A model generated the notes under the pieces. The model was not told the origin of the DNA. It saw nothing but the letters and a program-made list of their open reading frames with translations, and made no database searches. Made by a program: the position numbers and the translations under genes. Shown here one piece after another: positions 52,406 to 62,960 of a stretch of 64,000 nt of DNA; the first letter of the stretch is position 1, and every line of letters starts with the position of its first letter. This stretch comes from Beijerinckiaceae bacterium RH AL1 (GTDB lineage Bacteria > Pseudomonadota > Alphaproteobacteria > Rhizobiales > Beijerinckiaceae), in NCBI GenBank assembly GCA_901457705.2, contig LR590083.2, positions 124,001 through 188,000 on the forward strand. The letters run 5' to 3'.

Positions 52406-53574
52406 ATGCTCCCGCTTCCCCTGCTCGCTCTCGCGCTCGCCGCCTTCGGCATCGGCACGACCGAGTTCATCATCATGGGCCTGCTGCCCGACGTCGCGCA
52501 CGACCTCCAGGTGACGGTGCCGCAGGCGGGCTATCTCGTCTCGGCCTATGCCTTCGGCGTCGCGTTCGGCGCGCCCGTCGTCGCAATCGCGGTGGCGCGC
52601 CTGCCGCGCAAGGCGGCGCTTGCGGGGCTGATGGGCGTCTTCATCCTCGGCAACCTCGGCTGCGCCCTTGCGCCGACCTATGCGACCCTGATGATCGCGC
52701 GCCTCGTCACATCCCTGGCGCACGGCGCCTTCTTCGGGATCGCAGCGTCGTCGCGCGCGATATCGTGCCGCCGCAGCGCAAGGCGCAGGCGGTGGCGATC
52801 ATGTTCTCCGGTCTCACCCTCGCCAACGTGCTCGGCGTGCCGTTCGGCACGGCGCTCGGCCAGGCCATGGGGTGGCGCTTCCCGTTCTTCGTCGTCGTCG
52901 GCATCGGCCTGCTGGCGGCGGCGGCGCTCGCGGCCTTCGTGCCCGGGCATCTGCCGGGCTCCAGCAACCGCCTGACCCGCGAGCTCGGCTCGCTGCGCGA
53001 GCCGCGTGTGCTGCTGCCGATGGCGATCAGCACGCTGTGCTCGGTCGCCCTGTTCTCGGTCTTCACATACATCGCGCCGATGCTGGAGCAGGTCAGCGGG
53101 CTCACCCCGCACGAGGTGACGATCGCGCTGGTCCTCTTCGGCATCGGCATCACGGTCGGCAACCTGGTCGGCGGCCGGCTCGCCGACTGGCGGCTCGTCC
53201 CCACCGTGCTCGGCGCCTTCGCCGCGGTCGCCATCATCCTCGTCGTTTTCACCTTCACCATCCACGGCCACTGGGCGGCGATGGCGACGCTGACGATCTG
53301 GGGGCTTGCCAACTTCGCCCTCGCCTCGCCGCTGCAGGTCTGGGTCGTCGAGGCGGCCGCCCACGCACCGAACCTCGCCGCGACGCTCAACCAGGGCGCC
53401 TTCAACCTCGGCAACGCCACCGGCGCCTGGATGGGCGGCGCGGCCATCACCGCCGGCGTCGGCTACGCCGAGCTGCCTTGGCTCGGTGTCATCGTGGCCA
53501 TTGTCGCGATCGGCGTCACGCTCGTCGCGCGACGCGGCGCGCCGACGCTGCAGACCGCCTGCCCGGCCGAGTAG
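52406..53574 (+). pseudogene. MFS efflux transporter (AraJ/DHA1-like), interrupted by one frameshift
   Basis: A 12-helix drug/arabinose-efflux type transporter. The first frame runs from LPLPLLALALAAFGIGTTEF through VPQAGYLVSAYAFGVAFGAP and reaches SLAHGAFFGIA; the second half (VVARDIVPPQRKAQAVAIMF, then SGLTLANVLGVPFGTALGQA to the end) is in another frame. One G seems to be missing near 52742 (ATCGCAGC where ATCGGCAGC restores FFGIGSVVARD). Both halves are well preserved, giving about 390 residues when joined. Likely substrate: drugs or sugars; unknown. It begins 99 bp after the membrane protein gene. Confidence 0.82.
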
Positions 53575-53642
53575 AGGTCAACGCCTCCGCGTCTCGCGCG
53601 TTTGACGCAGGACGGCGCTGCGGCGCCTCCGGAGGAACCCGC

Positions 53643-55088
53643 ATGATCCTCGTCGTCGGCGCCGGCCCGGTCGGCCTCACCCTGGCAGCGGAGCTGGCCC
53701 GCTACGGCCTGCCCGTTCGAATCATCGACAAGAGCCCGAAGGCCACGGAAACGTCGAAAGCGCTCGTCGTCTGGAGCCGCACGCTCGAGCTCATGGACCG
53801 CATGGGCTGCACGGAGAGCTTCCTCGAAACCGGCCTCAAAGGACGCGGCGCGACCATGCGCAGCGGTACGACGGTTCTCGGTCACACGTCCTTCGACAGA
53901 ATCGGCAGCGCCTACAATTTCGCGCTGATGATCCCGCAGAGCCAGACGGAGAAGCTGCTCACGGCCCATCTCGCCTCGTTCGGCATCTCGATCGAGCGCG
54001 AGGTCGAGCTTGTCGGCTTTTCGCAGGGCGGTGACCACGTCGACGCAACGCTGCGGCATGCCGACGGCCGCGAGGAGACGGTGACGACGCCCTGGCTCCT
54101 CGGCTGCGACGGCGCGCACAGCGCGGTCCGCCACGGCCTCGGCGTCGATTTTCACGGCGCGACCGAGGGCGACGAATGGCTGCTCGCCGACGTCCGGCTC
54201 GAGGGCGAGCATGCGCCGCCGCCCGACGAGGTCGCGATCTATTTTCATCGCGACGGGCCGTTCGTCGTCTTCCCGATGCCGGGCCGTCGCGCCCGCGTCA
54301 TCGGCACGGTGGGCAAGCTCGACCCGGATCATCCCCGGCCCGATCCGACGCTCGCCGATGTGCAGGCGTTGGCCGACCGCCGCGCCGGCGGCTTCGAGGT
54401 CGGCGACCCGAATTGGCTCACCCACTTCCGCATCAACGAGCGCAAGGTCGAGGATTACCGCGTGGGGCGCGTGTTCCTGGCCGGCGACGCCGCGCACATC
54501 CACAGCCCGGCCGGCGGGCAGGGCATGAACACCGGCATGCAGGATGCGATCGGGCTCGCGTGGCGGCTGGCGCTCGTCGAGCGCGGGGCGTCGGAGACGC
54601 TGCTCGACAGCTACAGCCCGGAGCGCACCGCCGTCGGCAAGATGGTGTTGCGCAACGCCACGCGGCTCACCGACATCGGCACGCTGTCGAACCCCGCGGC
54701 GCAGGCGATCCGCGACGCCATCGCGCATTTCGCGCTCGGCTTCGAGGCGGTGCGCGAGCGGATGGTGACGCAGATGAGCGAGACCGACATCGCCTATGCG
54801 AAGAGCCCGCTGTCTGTGGGTCGTCACGCCGGCGACCGCTTTCCGCCCGGGCATTACGAAGGGTCGCCGCCCGGGGCAGGGGACGACCCGAGGTTCGTGC
54901 TCTACGCCGAGGATCAAGAGCGGGGCGCGGCGCTGGCGGAGAAATATCCGGCCTTGCTGCAGCCGCAGCCCCGCCGGGCTGCGGATGGGCACGTCAGGCT
55001 GGTGCGACCGGACGGCTATGTCGGCTTTGCCGGCAGCGCTGGCGACTTCGCCGGGGCGGATGTCTATTTGCGACGGCTTGCGGCCTGA
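53643..55088 (+). CDS. FAD-dependent aromatic-ring hydroxylase-like monooxygenase
   Basis: A 481-residue group A flavoprotein monooxygenase of the PheA/TfdB/UbiH-like type. The FAD/Rossmann motif is ILVVGAGPVGLTLAAELARY (2-21), the DG motif LLGCDGAHSAVRHGL is mid-protein, and the GD motif RVFLAGDAAHIHSPAGGQGM is followed by NTGMQDAIGLAWRLA. The C-terminal thioredoxin-like tail is present. It hydroxylates an unknown aromatic compound with NAD(P)H and oxygen. GGAGG lies eight bases before the ATG. It may be cotranscribed with the transporter before it (68-bp gap). Confidence 0.87.
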   Translation: MILVVGAGPVGLTLAAELARYGLPVRIIDKSPKATETSKALVVWSRTLELMDRMGCTESFLETGLKGRGATMRSGTTVLGHTSFDRIGSAYNFALMIPQSQTEKLLTAHLASFGISIEREVELVGFSQGGDHVDATLRHADGREETVTTPWLLGCDGAHSAVRHGLGVDFHGATEGDEWLLADVRLEGEHAPPPDEVAIYFHRDGPFVVFPMPGRRARVIGTVGKLDPDHPRPDPTLADVQALADRRAGGFEVGDPNWLTHFRINERKVEDYRVGRVFLAGDAAHIHSPAGGQGMNTGMQDAIGLAWRLALVERGASETLLDSYSPERTAVGKMVLRNATRLTDIGTLSNPAAQAIRDAIAHFALGFEAVRERMVTQMSETDIAYAKSPLSVGRHAGDRFPPGHYEGSPPGAGDDPRFVLYAEDQERGAALAEKYPALLQPQPRRAADGHVRLVRPDGYVGFAGSAGDFAGADVYLRRLAA

Positions 55089-55103
55089 TCGGGGCGGCGT
55101 GGT

Positions 55104-56372
55104 ATGTCGGTGGCGGCCCTGGCTCGCGTGGCGGATCGAAGTGTGTCCCTGACCAACAAGACCATTCTCCTCGTCGTCGGCGGCGGGATCGCAGCCTACA
55201 AGGCGCTCGATCTCGTGCGGCGGCTGCGCGAGCGTGGTGTGCGCGTGCGGCCGGTGCTGACGGCCGCCGCCAAGCAGTTCGTGACGCCTCTCTCGTTTGC
55301 GAGCCTCGCTGGCGAGACGGTGCACGACGAACTCTTCTCGCTCACCGACGAGGCGGAGATGGGTCATATCGAGCTGTCGCGGGCCGCCGACCTCATCGTC
55401 GTCGCGCCGGCGACGGCCAACCTGATCGCTAGAATGGCAAACGGTCTCGCCGACGATCTCGCCACCACCCTGCTGCTCGCCACCGACAAGCGCGCGCTCC
55501 TCGCGCCGGCGATGAACCTGCGGATGTGGCTGCACCCCGCGACGCAGCGCAACGTCGCGACGCTGCGGTCCGACGGCGTGCTGTTTTGCGGGCCGGACGA
55601 CGGCGCCATGGCCTGCGGCGAGTACGGGCCGGGCCGGATGGCCGAGCCTCTGGCGATCGTCGCGGCGATCGAGGCGGCACTGGGCTCGGACACGCGGCTG
55701 CCGTTGCCGGGCGGCGCGCTGGCTGGGCGGCGCGTCGTCGTCACCTCCGGCCCGACACACGAGCCCATCGATCCCGTCCGCTTCATCGCCAATCGCTCCT
55801 CCGGCAAGCAGGGACACGCGCTCGCTGCGGCGGCAGCTGCGGCTGGGGCGGATGTCGTGCTCGTCTCGGGGCCTGTGGCGCTCGCTGATCCGCAAGGGGT
55901 CGCGGTCCGCAGGGTGGAGACGGCGCGCGAGATGCTTGCTGCAGTCGAGGCGGCGTTGCCCGCCGACATCTTCGTCGCGGCCGCCGCGGTCGCCGACTGG
56001 CGGGTCGCCGAGCAGGCGCCGGCCAAGCTGAAGAAGAACGGCAAGGGGCCGCCCGCGCTCGCCCTCGCCGAGAACCCGGACATCCTGGCGACGATCGCCC
56101 GGCGCAATGCCGATCGCCCGAAGCTCGTCGTCGGCTTCGCGGCGGAGACGGACGACCTCGTCGCGCACGCCCGCGCCAAGCTCGAGAAGAAGGGCTGCGA
56201 CCTCATCGTGCTAAACGACGTCGGCGCGGCGAGCGGCACGTTCGGCGGCGAAACCAACGAGGTGACGCTCGTCGAGGCCGCGGGCGAAACGGCCTGGCCG
56301 CGGCTCGACAAGGTCGAGGTGGCGGGGCGGCTGATGCGCCTGTTCGGCGACAAGCTGGGGGCGAAAGCATGA
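55104..56372 (+). CDS. coaBC: CoaBC, bifunctional phosphopantothenoylcysteine decarboxylase/synthetase
   Basis: A 422-residue fusion acting in coenzyme A synthesis. The N-terminal CoaC flavoprotein has [20 protein letters not shown], the catalytic PAMNLRMW region and the CGEYGPGRM cysteine segment; the C-terminal CoaB has [27 protein letters not shown], and AAAVADWRV. An in-frame GTG at 55143 would give a more typical N-terminus. The stop overlaps the dut ATG by four bases. Confidence 0.95.
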   Translation: MSVAALARVADRSVSLTNKTILLVVGGGIAAYKALDLVRRLRERGVRVRPVLTAAAKQFVTPLSFASLAGETVHDELFSLTDEAEMGHIELSRAADLIVVAPATANLIARMANGLADDLATTLLLATDKRALLAPAMNLRMWLHPATQRNVATLRSDGVLFCGPDDGAMACGEYGPGRMAEPLAIVAAIEAALGSDTRLPLPGGALAGRRVVVTSGPTHEPIDPVRFIANRSSGKQGHALAAAAAAAGADVVLVSGPVALADPQGVAVRRVETAREMLAAVEAALPADIFVAAAAVADWRVAEQAPAKLKKNGKGPPALALAENPDILATIARRNADRPKLVVGFAAETDDLVAHARAKLEKKGCDLIVLNDVGAASGTFGGETNEVTLVEAAGETAWPRLDKVEVAGRLMRLFGDKLGAKA

Positions 56373-56824
56373 CGACGGTTCTCGTAAAGGTCCTGCCGCA
56401 CGGCGCGGGCCTGCCGCTGCCGCACTACGCCAGCGACCTCGCCGCCGGCTGCGACCTGCCCGCCGCCGCTCCGGTCACCCTCGCGCCTGGGGCGCGCGCG
56501 CTGGTGCCGACCGGCCTCGCGATCGCGCTGCCGCCCGGCTTCGAGGCGCAGATCCGGCCGCGGTCCGGACTCGCCTTGAAGCATGGCGTCACCGTGCTCA
56601 ACGCGCCGGGAACGATCGACGCCGACTATCGCGGCGAGGTGCAGGTGCTGCTCGTCAACCTCGGCCAAGAGCCGTTCGCCATCGAGCGCGGGATGCGCAT
56701 CGCGCAGATGGTCGTCGCGCCGGTCGTCACCGCGCGCTTCGAGGTCGTGGCCGACCTGGAGGAGACGGCACGCGCCGCAGGCGGCTTCGGCTCGACGGGC
56801 GTTGCGGCCAGCGTAGTCGCGTGA
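56369..56824 (+). CDS. dut: dUTP diphosphatase
   Basis: A 151-residue trimeric dUTPase that hydrolyses dUTP to dUMP and keeps uracil out of DNA. All five motifs are visible, including [41 protein letters not shown], and the C-terminal GGFGSTG. It is translationally coupled to coaBC (ATGA overlap) and to the DUF3253 gene (GTGA overlap), a common coaBC-dut arrangement. Confidence 0.97.
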   Translation: MTTVLVKVLPHGAGLPLPHYASDLAAGCDLPAAAPVTLAPGARALVPTGLAIALPPGFEAQIRPRSGLALKHGVTVLNAPGTIDADYRGEVQVLLVNLGQEPFAIERGMRIAQMVVAPVVTARFEVVADLEETARAAGGFGSTGVAASVVA

Positions 56825-57093
56825 CGCCGGACGACAGCGAGATCGAGGCTACGATCCTGCGCCTCGTCGCCGAGCGGGGTGCCGAGAAGACGATCTGCCC
56901 CTCGGAGGTTGCGCGGGCGCTCGTCGCGCCAGGCACGCCTCAGGATCTTTGGAGCCGGCTGATGCAGCCGGTGCGGCGCGTGGCGGTCCGTCTCGCGGAA
57001 CGCGGCGCCATCGCGATCCTGCGCAAGGGGAAGCCCGTCCCCGATCCCGAGACTTTCAAAGGGGTCTACCGGCTCGGCCTTCCGCGCGACTGA
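56821..57093 (+). CDS. DUF3253 family small protein
   Basis: A 90-residue protein resembling a winged helix ([20 protein letters not shown], then [11 protein letters not shown] and [20 protein letters not shown]), with the DUF3253 ending [11 protein letters not shown]. It may bind nucleic acid but no function is known. The GTG start overlaps the dut stop. Last gene of the coaBC-dut operon. Confidence 0.8.
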   Translation: MTPDDSEIEATILRLVAERGAEKTICPSEVARALVAPGTPQDLWSRLMQPVRRVAVRLAERGAIAILRKGKPVPDPETFKGVYRLGLPRD

Positions 57094-57256
57094 GGGGGCT
57101 CAAGCAACGCAGCGTTAGCTCTGCTCCGCACACATTCCTGGCCAAGCCATAGTTTCGTTTGGCCTTGCCCAAAAAATCTTTATACCGGCGCGCGATGTCG
57201 CTCTTCGGCGCGACCTTCGCATTCCGCCGTCCAGCAACGATCTCGGAAGCCTCCGC
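57094..57256 (+). promoter_or_regulatory. Probable sucD promoter region
   Basis: AACGCAGCGTT (57106-57116) is a perfect palindrome 13 bp after the DUF3253 stop. An A/T-rich patch around 57167-57185 (CAAAAAATCTTTATACC) may hold a -10 (TATACC or TTTATA), but no convincing -35 was found. Confidence 0.3.
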
Positions 57257-58141
57257 GTGTCCATCCTCATCGACAAGACCACCAAGGTCATCTGCCAGGG
57301 TTTCACCGGCAAGAACGGCACCTTTCATTCCGAGCAAGCGATCGCCTACGGCACCCAGATGGTCGGCGGCGTCTCGCCGGGAAAAGGCGGGTCCTTCCAC
57401 CTCGGCCTGCCGGTGTTCGACTCGGTCGCGCAGGCGCGCGAGGAGACGGGTGCCGACGCGAGCGTGGTCTACGTGCCGCCGCCGGGCGCCGCCGATGCGA
57501 TCCTCGAGGCGGTGGACGCCGAGGTGCCGCTGATCGTCTGCATCACCGAGGGGATTCCCGTGGCCGACATGGTCAAGGTGAAGCGCGCGCTTTCCGGCTC
57601 GAAGTCGCGGCTGATCGGGCCGAACTGTCCCGGCGTTATGACGGCAGGCGAGTGCAAGATCGGGATCATGCCGGGAAACATCTTCAAGCCCGGCTCGGTG
57701 GGTATCGTTTCCCGGTCGGGAACGCTTACATACGAGGCGGTCTTTCAGACCACCCGCGAAGGCCTCGGCCAGACCACCGCCGTCGGCATCGGCGGCGATC
57801 CGGTGAAGGGCACCGAGTTCATCGACGTGCTCGAGATGTTTCTCGCCGACGAGAAGACGACCTCGCTGGTCATGATCGGCGAGATCGGCGGCTCGGCGGA
57901 GGAGGATGCGGCGCAGTTTCTCGCCGACGAGGCCAAGCGCGGCCGCAAGAAGCCGACGGTCGGCTTCATCGCCGGTCGCACGGCGCCTCCCGGGCGTCGC
58001 ATGGGCCATGCGGGCGCGATCATCTCGGGCGGCAAGGGCGGCGCGGAAGACAAGATCGCGGCGATGGAGGCGGCGGGCATCACCGTTTCGCCATCGCCGG
58101 CCCGGCTCGGCAAGACGCTGGTCGAGGTTCTGAAGGGCTGA
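57257..58141 (+). CDS. sucD: Succinyl-CoA synthetase, alpha subunit
   Basis: A 294-residue subunit that carries the phosphohistidine of succinyl-CoA synthetase (TCA cycle). Visible are the CoA-binding fold ([20 protein letters not shown]), [24 protein letters not shown] and the active-site histidine H251 in [15 protein letters not shown]. The start is GTG ([10 protein letters not shown]). The beta subunit gene sucC, normally directly upstream, is not present in the window; here dut and DUF3253 genes precede it. Confidence 0.96.
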   Translation: MSILIDKTTKVICQGFTGKNGTFHSEQAIAYGTQMVGGVSPGKGGSFHLGLPVFDSVAQAREETGADASVVYVPPPGAADAILEAVDAEVPLIVCITEGIPVADMVKVKRALSGSKSRLIGPNCPGVMTAGECKIGIMPGNIFKPGSVGIVSRSGTLTYEAVFQTTREGLGQTTAVGIGGDPVKGTEFIDVLEMFLADEKTTSLVMIGEIGGSAEEDAAQFLADEAKRGRKKPTVGFIAGRTAPPGRRMGHAGAIISGGKGGAEDKIAAMEAAGITVSPSPARLGKTLVEVLKG

Positions 58142-58164
58142 GGCCCGGGAGTGGCAACCAACCG

Positions 58165-58326
58165 ATGATCAACATCCTCATCTGCTTTCTCGCGCCTTGG
58201 CTGGCGATGTTCCTGCGCGGGAAGGTGCTGCAGGGAATTCTCTGCATCATCCTGCACATCACGATCATCGGGTGGATTCCGGCGACCATTTGGGCGCTGA
58301 TCGTCACGCGCGAAGAGCCGGCCTGA
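58165..58326 (+). CDS. YqaE/Pmp3-family small membrane protein
   Basis: A 53-residue peptide, INILICFLAPWLAMFLRGKV then LQGILCIILHITIIGWIPA and TIWALIVTREEPA, with two helices and the Pmp3 shape (LAPP/LAPWLAMFL... then GWIPATIWAL). Such proteins affect membrane potential under salt or pH stress. It sits 23 bp after sucD and 116 bp before sucA, inside the TCA run. The ATG has a weak, distant ribosome site. Confidence 0.8.
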   Translation: MINILICFLAPWLAMFLRGKVLQGILCIILHITIIGWIPATIWALIVTREEPA

Positions 58327-58371
58327 GGCCGGGTTTCGACGTGCTTTCGCCGTGAAGACGCGGCATGAGCT

Positions 58372-58428
58372 TCGCCCTCGGTGGGCGAGATAGAGATTTG
58401 AGTCCGGCGCCGTGATCCGACGCCGGAC
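58372..58428 (+). promoter_or_regulatory. Two tandem hairpins in the sucA leader
   Basis: TCGCCC (58372-58377) pairs with GGGCGA (58383-58388) across a 5-base loop, and GTCCGGCG (58402-58409) pairs with CGCCGGAC (58421-58428). The second stem ends just before the GGAGG ribosome site of sucA. They could tune sucA translation or end transcripts from sucD. Confidence 0.4.
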
Positions 58429-58442
58429 CGGAGGTTGAAGGA

Positions 58443-61400
58443 ATGGCACGTCACGAAGGCAACGGTTCCGGCGGCGGCATAGTGCCGGCGGGCTCCGGCC
58501 GGTCGACGGGCAACGAGACGTTCGCGACGACGTCGTTCCTCTACGGCGGTAATGCCGCCTGGGTCGAGCAGCTGCACGAGCGCTACCGGCAGGACCCGCA
58601 ATCGGTCGATCCCGAGTGGCAGTCCTTCTTCGCGAGCCTCGACGACGACGAGGCCGCGGTCGAGCGCTCGGCGCACGGCCCGGCGTGGAAGGCGCCGAAC
58701 TGGCCGATCGTCGCCAACGGCGAGCTGGTCTCGGCGCTCGACGGCAACTGGCCGGCCGAGAAGACGGTCGCCACCAAGGTCGCCAAGGAGATCGCCGCCA
58801 AGCAGGGGGAAGCTGCGCCGCCGCCGTCGGCCGACGCCGTCAGCCAGGCGACGCGCGACTCGGTGCGCGCGCTGATGATGATCCGCGCCTACCGCACCCG
58901 CGGCCATCTGCACGCCAAGCTCGACCCGCTCGGCCTCGCGCCGCCGAAGGATGCCGAGGAGCTGCATCCCTCGTCCTACGGCTTCACCGAAGCCGATTAC
59001 GGGCGCCAGATCTTCATCGACGGGGTGCTCGGCCTGAAGTGGGCCTCGATCGACGAGATGCTGCCGATCCTGCGCCGCACCTACTGCGGCACGATCGGCT
59101 ACGAGTTCGTCCACATGTCGGACCCGGCCGAGAAGAACTGGATGCAGGCCCGCATCGAGGGGCCGGACAAGGCGATCACCTTCACGCCGGAAGGCAAGCG
59201 CGCGATCCTCAACAAGCTCATCGAGGCCGAGGGCTTCGAGAAGTTCCTCGACATCCGCTACACCGGCACCAAGCGCTTCGGCCTCGACGGGGGCGAGAGC
59301 ATGGTCCCGGCGCTCGAGCAGATCATCAAGCGCGGCGGCGCGCTCGGCGTCGAGGACATCGAGATCGGCATGGCGCACCGCGGCCGGCTCAACGTGCTGG
59401 CGCAGGTGATGAGCAAGCCGCACCGCGCGATCTTCCACGAGTTCAAGGGCGGCTCGGCATCACCGGTCGAGACCGAGGGCTCCGGCGACGTGAAGTACCA
59501 TCTCGGCTTCTCGTCGGATCGCACCTTCGACGATAAGACGGTGCATCTGTCGCTGTCGGCCAACCCGTCGCATCTCGAGATCGTCGATCCCGTCGTGCTC
59601 GGCAAGGTCCGCGCGAAGCAGGACCAGAAGGAAGACTTTGTCGACCGCGCCAAGGTGCTGCCGCTGCTCCTGCACGGCGACGCGGCCTTCGCCGGCCAGG
59701 GCGTGATCGCCGAGTGCTTCGGCCTGTCTGGCCTCAAGGGCCACCGCACCGGCGGCTCGATCCACTTCATCATCAACAACCAGATCGGCTTCACGACCTA
59801 CCCGCGCTACTCGCGCTCGTCGCCCTACCCTTCTGATGTCGCCAAGATGATCGAGGCGCCGATCATCCACGTGAACGGCGACGACCCCGAGGCCGTGGTC
59901 TACGCCGCCAAGGTGGCGGTCGAGTTCCGGCAGAAGTTCCACAAGCCGGTCGTCATCGACATGTTCTGCTACCGGCGCTTCGGCCACAACGAGGGCGACG
60001 AGCCGTCGTTCACGCAGCCGCTGATGTACAAGAAGATCCGCGGCCACAAGAGCGTGCTCGATCTCTACGCCGAGAAGCTCGTGGCCGAGGGCGTGATGAC
60101 CGCCGAGCGCGTCGAGCAGGACAAGGCGGCATGGCGCGGCAAGCTCGATGTCGAGTTCGAGGCCGGGCAGCACTATGCGCCGAACCGCGCCGACTGGCTC
60201 GACGGCCGCTGGGCCGGCCTGCGCTCGGCCACCGGCACGCCGGACGACGATCGTCGCGGCCAGACCGGCGTCGATCGCGCGCGCCTCGTCGAGCTCGGCC
60301 ATCGCCTCACCGAGGTGCCGAAGGGCTTCCACCTCCACAAGACGATCCAGCGCTTGCTCGACAACCGCCGCAAGGCCGTCGATACCGGCGAGAACATCGA
60401 CTGGGGCATGGGCGAAGCGCTCGCCTTCGCGAGCCTTCTCGACGAGGGCCACCGCGTCCGTCTCTCCGGCCAGGATAGCGAGCGTGGCACCTTCTCGCAG
60501 CGCCACTCGGTGCTGATCGACCAGGAGAACGAGGCGCGCTTCATCCCGCTGAACCACGTGCGCGACGATCAGGGGCGCTTCGAGGTCATCAACTCGATGC
60601 TGTCGGAGGAAGCGGTGCTCGGGTTCGAGTACGGCTATTCGATCGCGGAGCCCGACGCGCTGACCCTTTGGGAGGCGCAGTTCGGCGACTTCGCCAACGG
60701 CGCGCAGGTGATCTTCGATCAGTTTATCTCGTCGGCCGAGCGCAAGTGGCTGCGCATGTCGGGTCTCGTCTGCCTGCTGCCGCACGGCTACGAGGGCCAG
60801 GGGCCGGAGCATTCCTCGGCGCGCCTCGAGCGCTACCTGCAGCTTTGCGCCGAGGACAACATGCAGGTCGCCAACTGCACGACGCCGGCGAACTACTTCC
60901 ACATCCTGCGCCGGCAGCTGAAGCGCGACATCCGCAAGCCGCTGATCCTGATGACGCCGAAGTCGCTGCTGCGCCACAAGCGCGCCGTGTCGCAGCTCGA
61001 TGCGATGGCGACGGGCACGAGCTTCCACCGCCTGCTGCGCGACCACGCCGAGAAGCCCGGCGAGCACAAGATCAAGCTGAGGGCCGACGGCAAGATCCGC
61101 CGCGTCGTGCTGTGCTCCGGCAAGGTCTACTACGACCTCTTCGAGGAGCGCGAGCGCCGCGAGGCCGACGACATCTACCTGCTGCGCGTCGAGCAGCTCT
61201 ACCCGATGCCGCTGAAGGCGCTCGTCAATGAGCTGTCGCGCTTCAGGAAGGCCGAGGTCGTGTGGTGCCAGGAAGAGCCGAAGAACATGGGCGCCTGGAC
61301 CTTCATCGACCCCTATCTCGAGTGGGTGCTGGGCCAGGTCGGCAACGGGCAGGTGCGCCCGCGCTACATCGGCCGTCCGGCGGCCGCCGCGACGGCGACG

Positions 61401-61460
61401 GGCCTGATGTCGAAGCACCTGGCGCAGATGAAGGCCTTCATGGACGAGGCGTTCGACTAG
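58443..61460 (+). CDS. sucA: 2-oxoglutarate dehydrogenase E1 subunit
   Basis: A 1005-residue thiamine-diphosphate enzyme that decarboxylates 2-oxoglutarate in the TCA cycle. Signatures are the N-terminal [21 protein letters not shown]2-binding segment, [57 protein letters not shown], and the C-terminal [20 protein letters not shown]. Length fits the family. GGAGG followed by AAGGA precedes the ATG. It lies between the Pmp3-like gene and sucB, and two hairpins occupy its leader. Confidence 0.98.
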   Translation: MARHEGNGSGGGIVPAGSGRSTGNETFATTSFLYGGNAAWVEQLHERYRQDPQSVDPEWQSFFASLDDDEAAVERSAHGPAWKAPNWPIVANGELVSALDGNWPAEKTVATKVAKEIAAKQGEAAPPPSADAVSQATRDSVRALMMIRAYRTRGHLHAKLDPLGLAPPKDAEELHPSSYGFTEADYGRQIFIDGVLGLKWASIDEMLPILRRTYCGTIGYEFVHMSDPAEKNWMQARIEGPDKAITFTPEGKRAILNKLIEAEGFEKFLDIRYTGTKRFGLDGGESMVPALEQIIKRGGALGVEDIEIGMAHRGRLNVLAQVMSKPHRAIFHEFKGGSASPVETEGSGDVKYHLGFSSDRTFDDKTVHLSLSANPSHLEIVDPVVLGKVRAKQDQKEDFVDRAKVLPLLLHGDAAFAGQGVIAECFGLSGLKGHRTGGSIHFIINNQIGFTTYPRYSRSSPYPSDVAKMIEAPIIHVNGDDPEAVVYAAKVAVEFRQKFHKPVVIDMFCYRRFGHNEGDEPSFTQPLMYKKIRGHKSVLDLYAEKLVAEGVMTAERVEQDKAAWRGKLDVEFEAGQHYAPNRADWLDGRWAGLRSATGTPDDDRRGQTGVDRARLVELGHRLTEVPKGFHLHKTIQRLLDNRRKAVDTGENIDWGMGEALAFASLLDEGHRVRLSGQDSERGTFSQRHSVLIDQENEARFIPLNHVRDDQGRFEVINSMLSEEAVLGFEYGYSIAEPDALTLWEAQFGDFANGAQVIFDQFISSAERKWLRMSGLVCLLPHGYEGQGPEHSSARLERYLQLCAEDNMQVANCTTPANYFHILRRQLKRDIRKPLILMTPKSLLRHKRAVSQLDAMATGTSFHRLLRDHAEKPGEHKIKLRADGKIRRVVLCSGKVYYDLFEERERREADDIYLLRVEQLYPMPLKALVNELSRFRKAEVVWCQEEPKNMGAWTFIDPYLEWVLGQVGNGQVRPRYIGRPAAAATATGLMSKHLAQMKAFMDEAFD

Positions 61461-61516
61461 CGCCTGGCGCGGGCGCGGGATTTTTAGGAGGGCCGCCTTG
61501 CGCGGCGAGGACGAGC

Positions 61517-62782
<1,266 letters not shown>

Positions 62783-62793
62783 TGCTCCTGCCC

Positions 62794-62940
62794 CTTTCTC
62801 CCGCTCGCGGGAGGAGGTGGCCCCGCGCAGCGGGTCGGATGAGGGGCCTAGCCGCCTCTCTCCGGTTCCCAGCCCGGCCGAACCATCCCTCATCCGACCC
62901 GACGTCGTCGGGCCACCTTCTCCCGCAGGCGGGAGGAGGG
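62794..62940. repeat. RIME-like palindromic repeat pair between sucB and lpd
   Basis: Left copy about 62794-62844 (CTTTCTCCCGCTCGCGGGAG... GGATGAGGGG) and right copy about 62887-62940 (CCCTCATCCGACCCGACGTC... GCGGGAGGAGGG), 42 bp apart. The architecture is the same as at 10541-10697. It lies inside an operon, so it may partly end or stabilise transcripts. Confidence 0.85.
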
Positions 62941-62960
62941 AGACGCCCAGAGAGACTTCC

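Noticed and set aside
53463-56168. A similar 900-residue minus-strand frame opposite the monooxygenase and coaBC genes
   Set aside because: Same reason: the real genes on the plus strand carry clear catalytic motifs in every segment.
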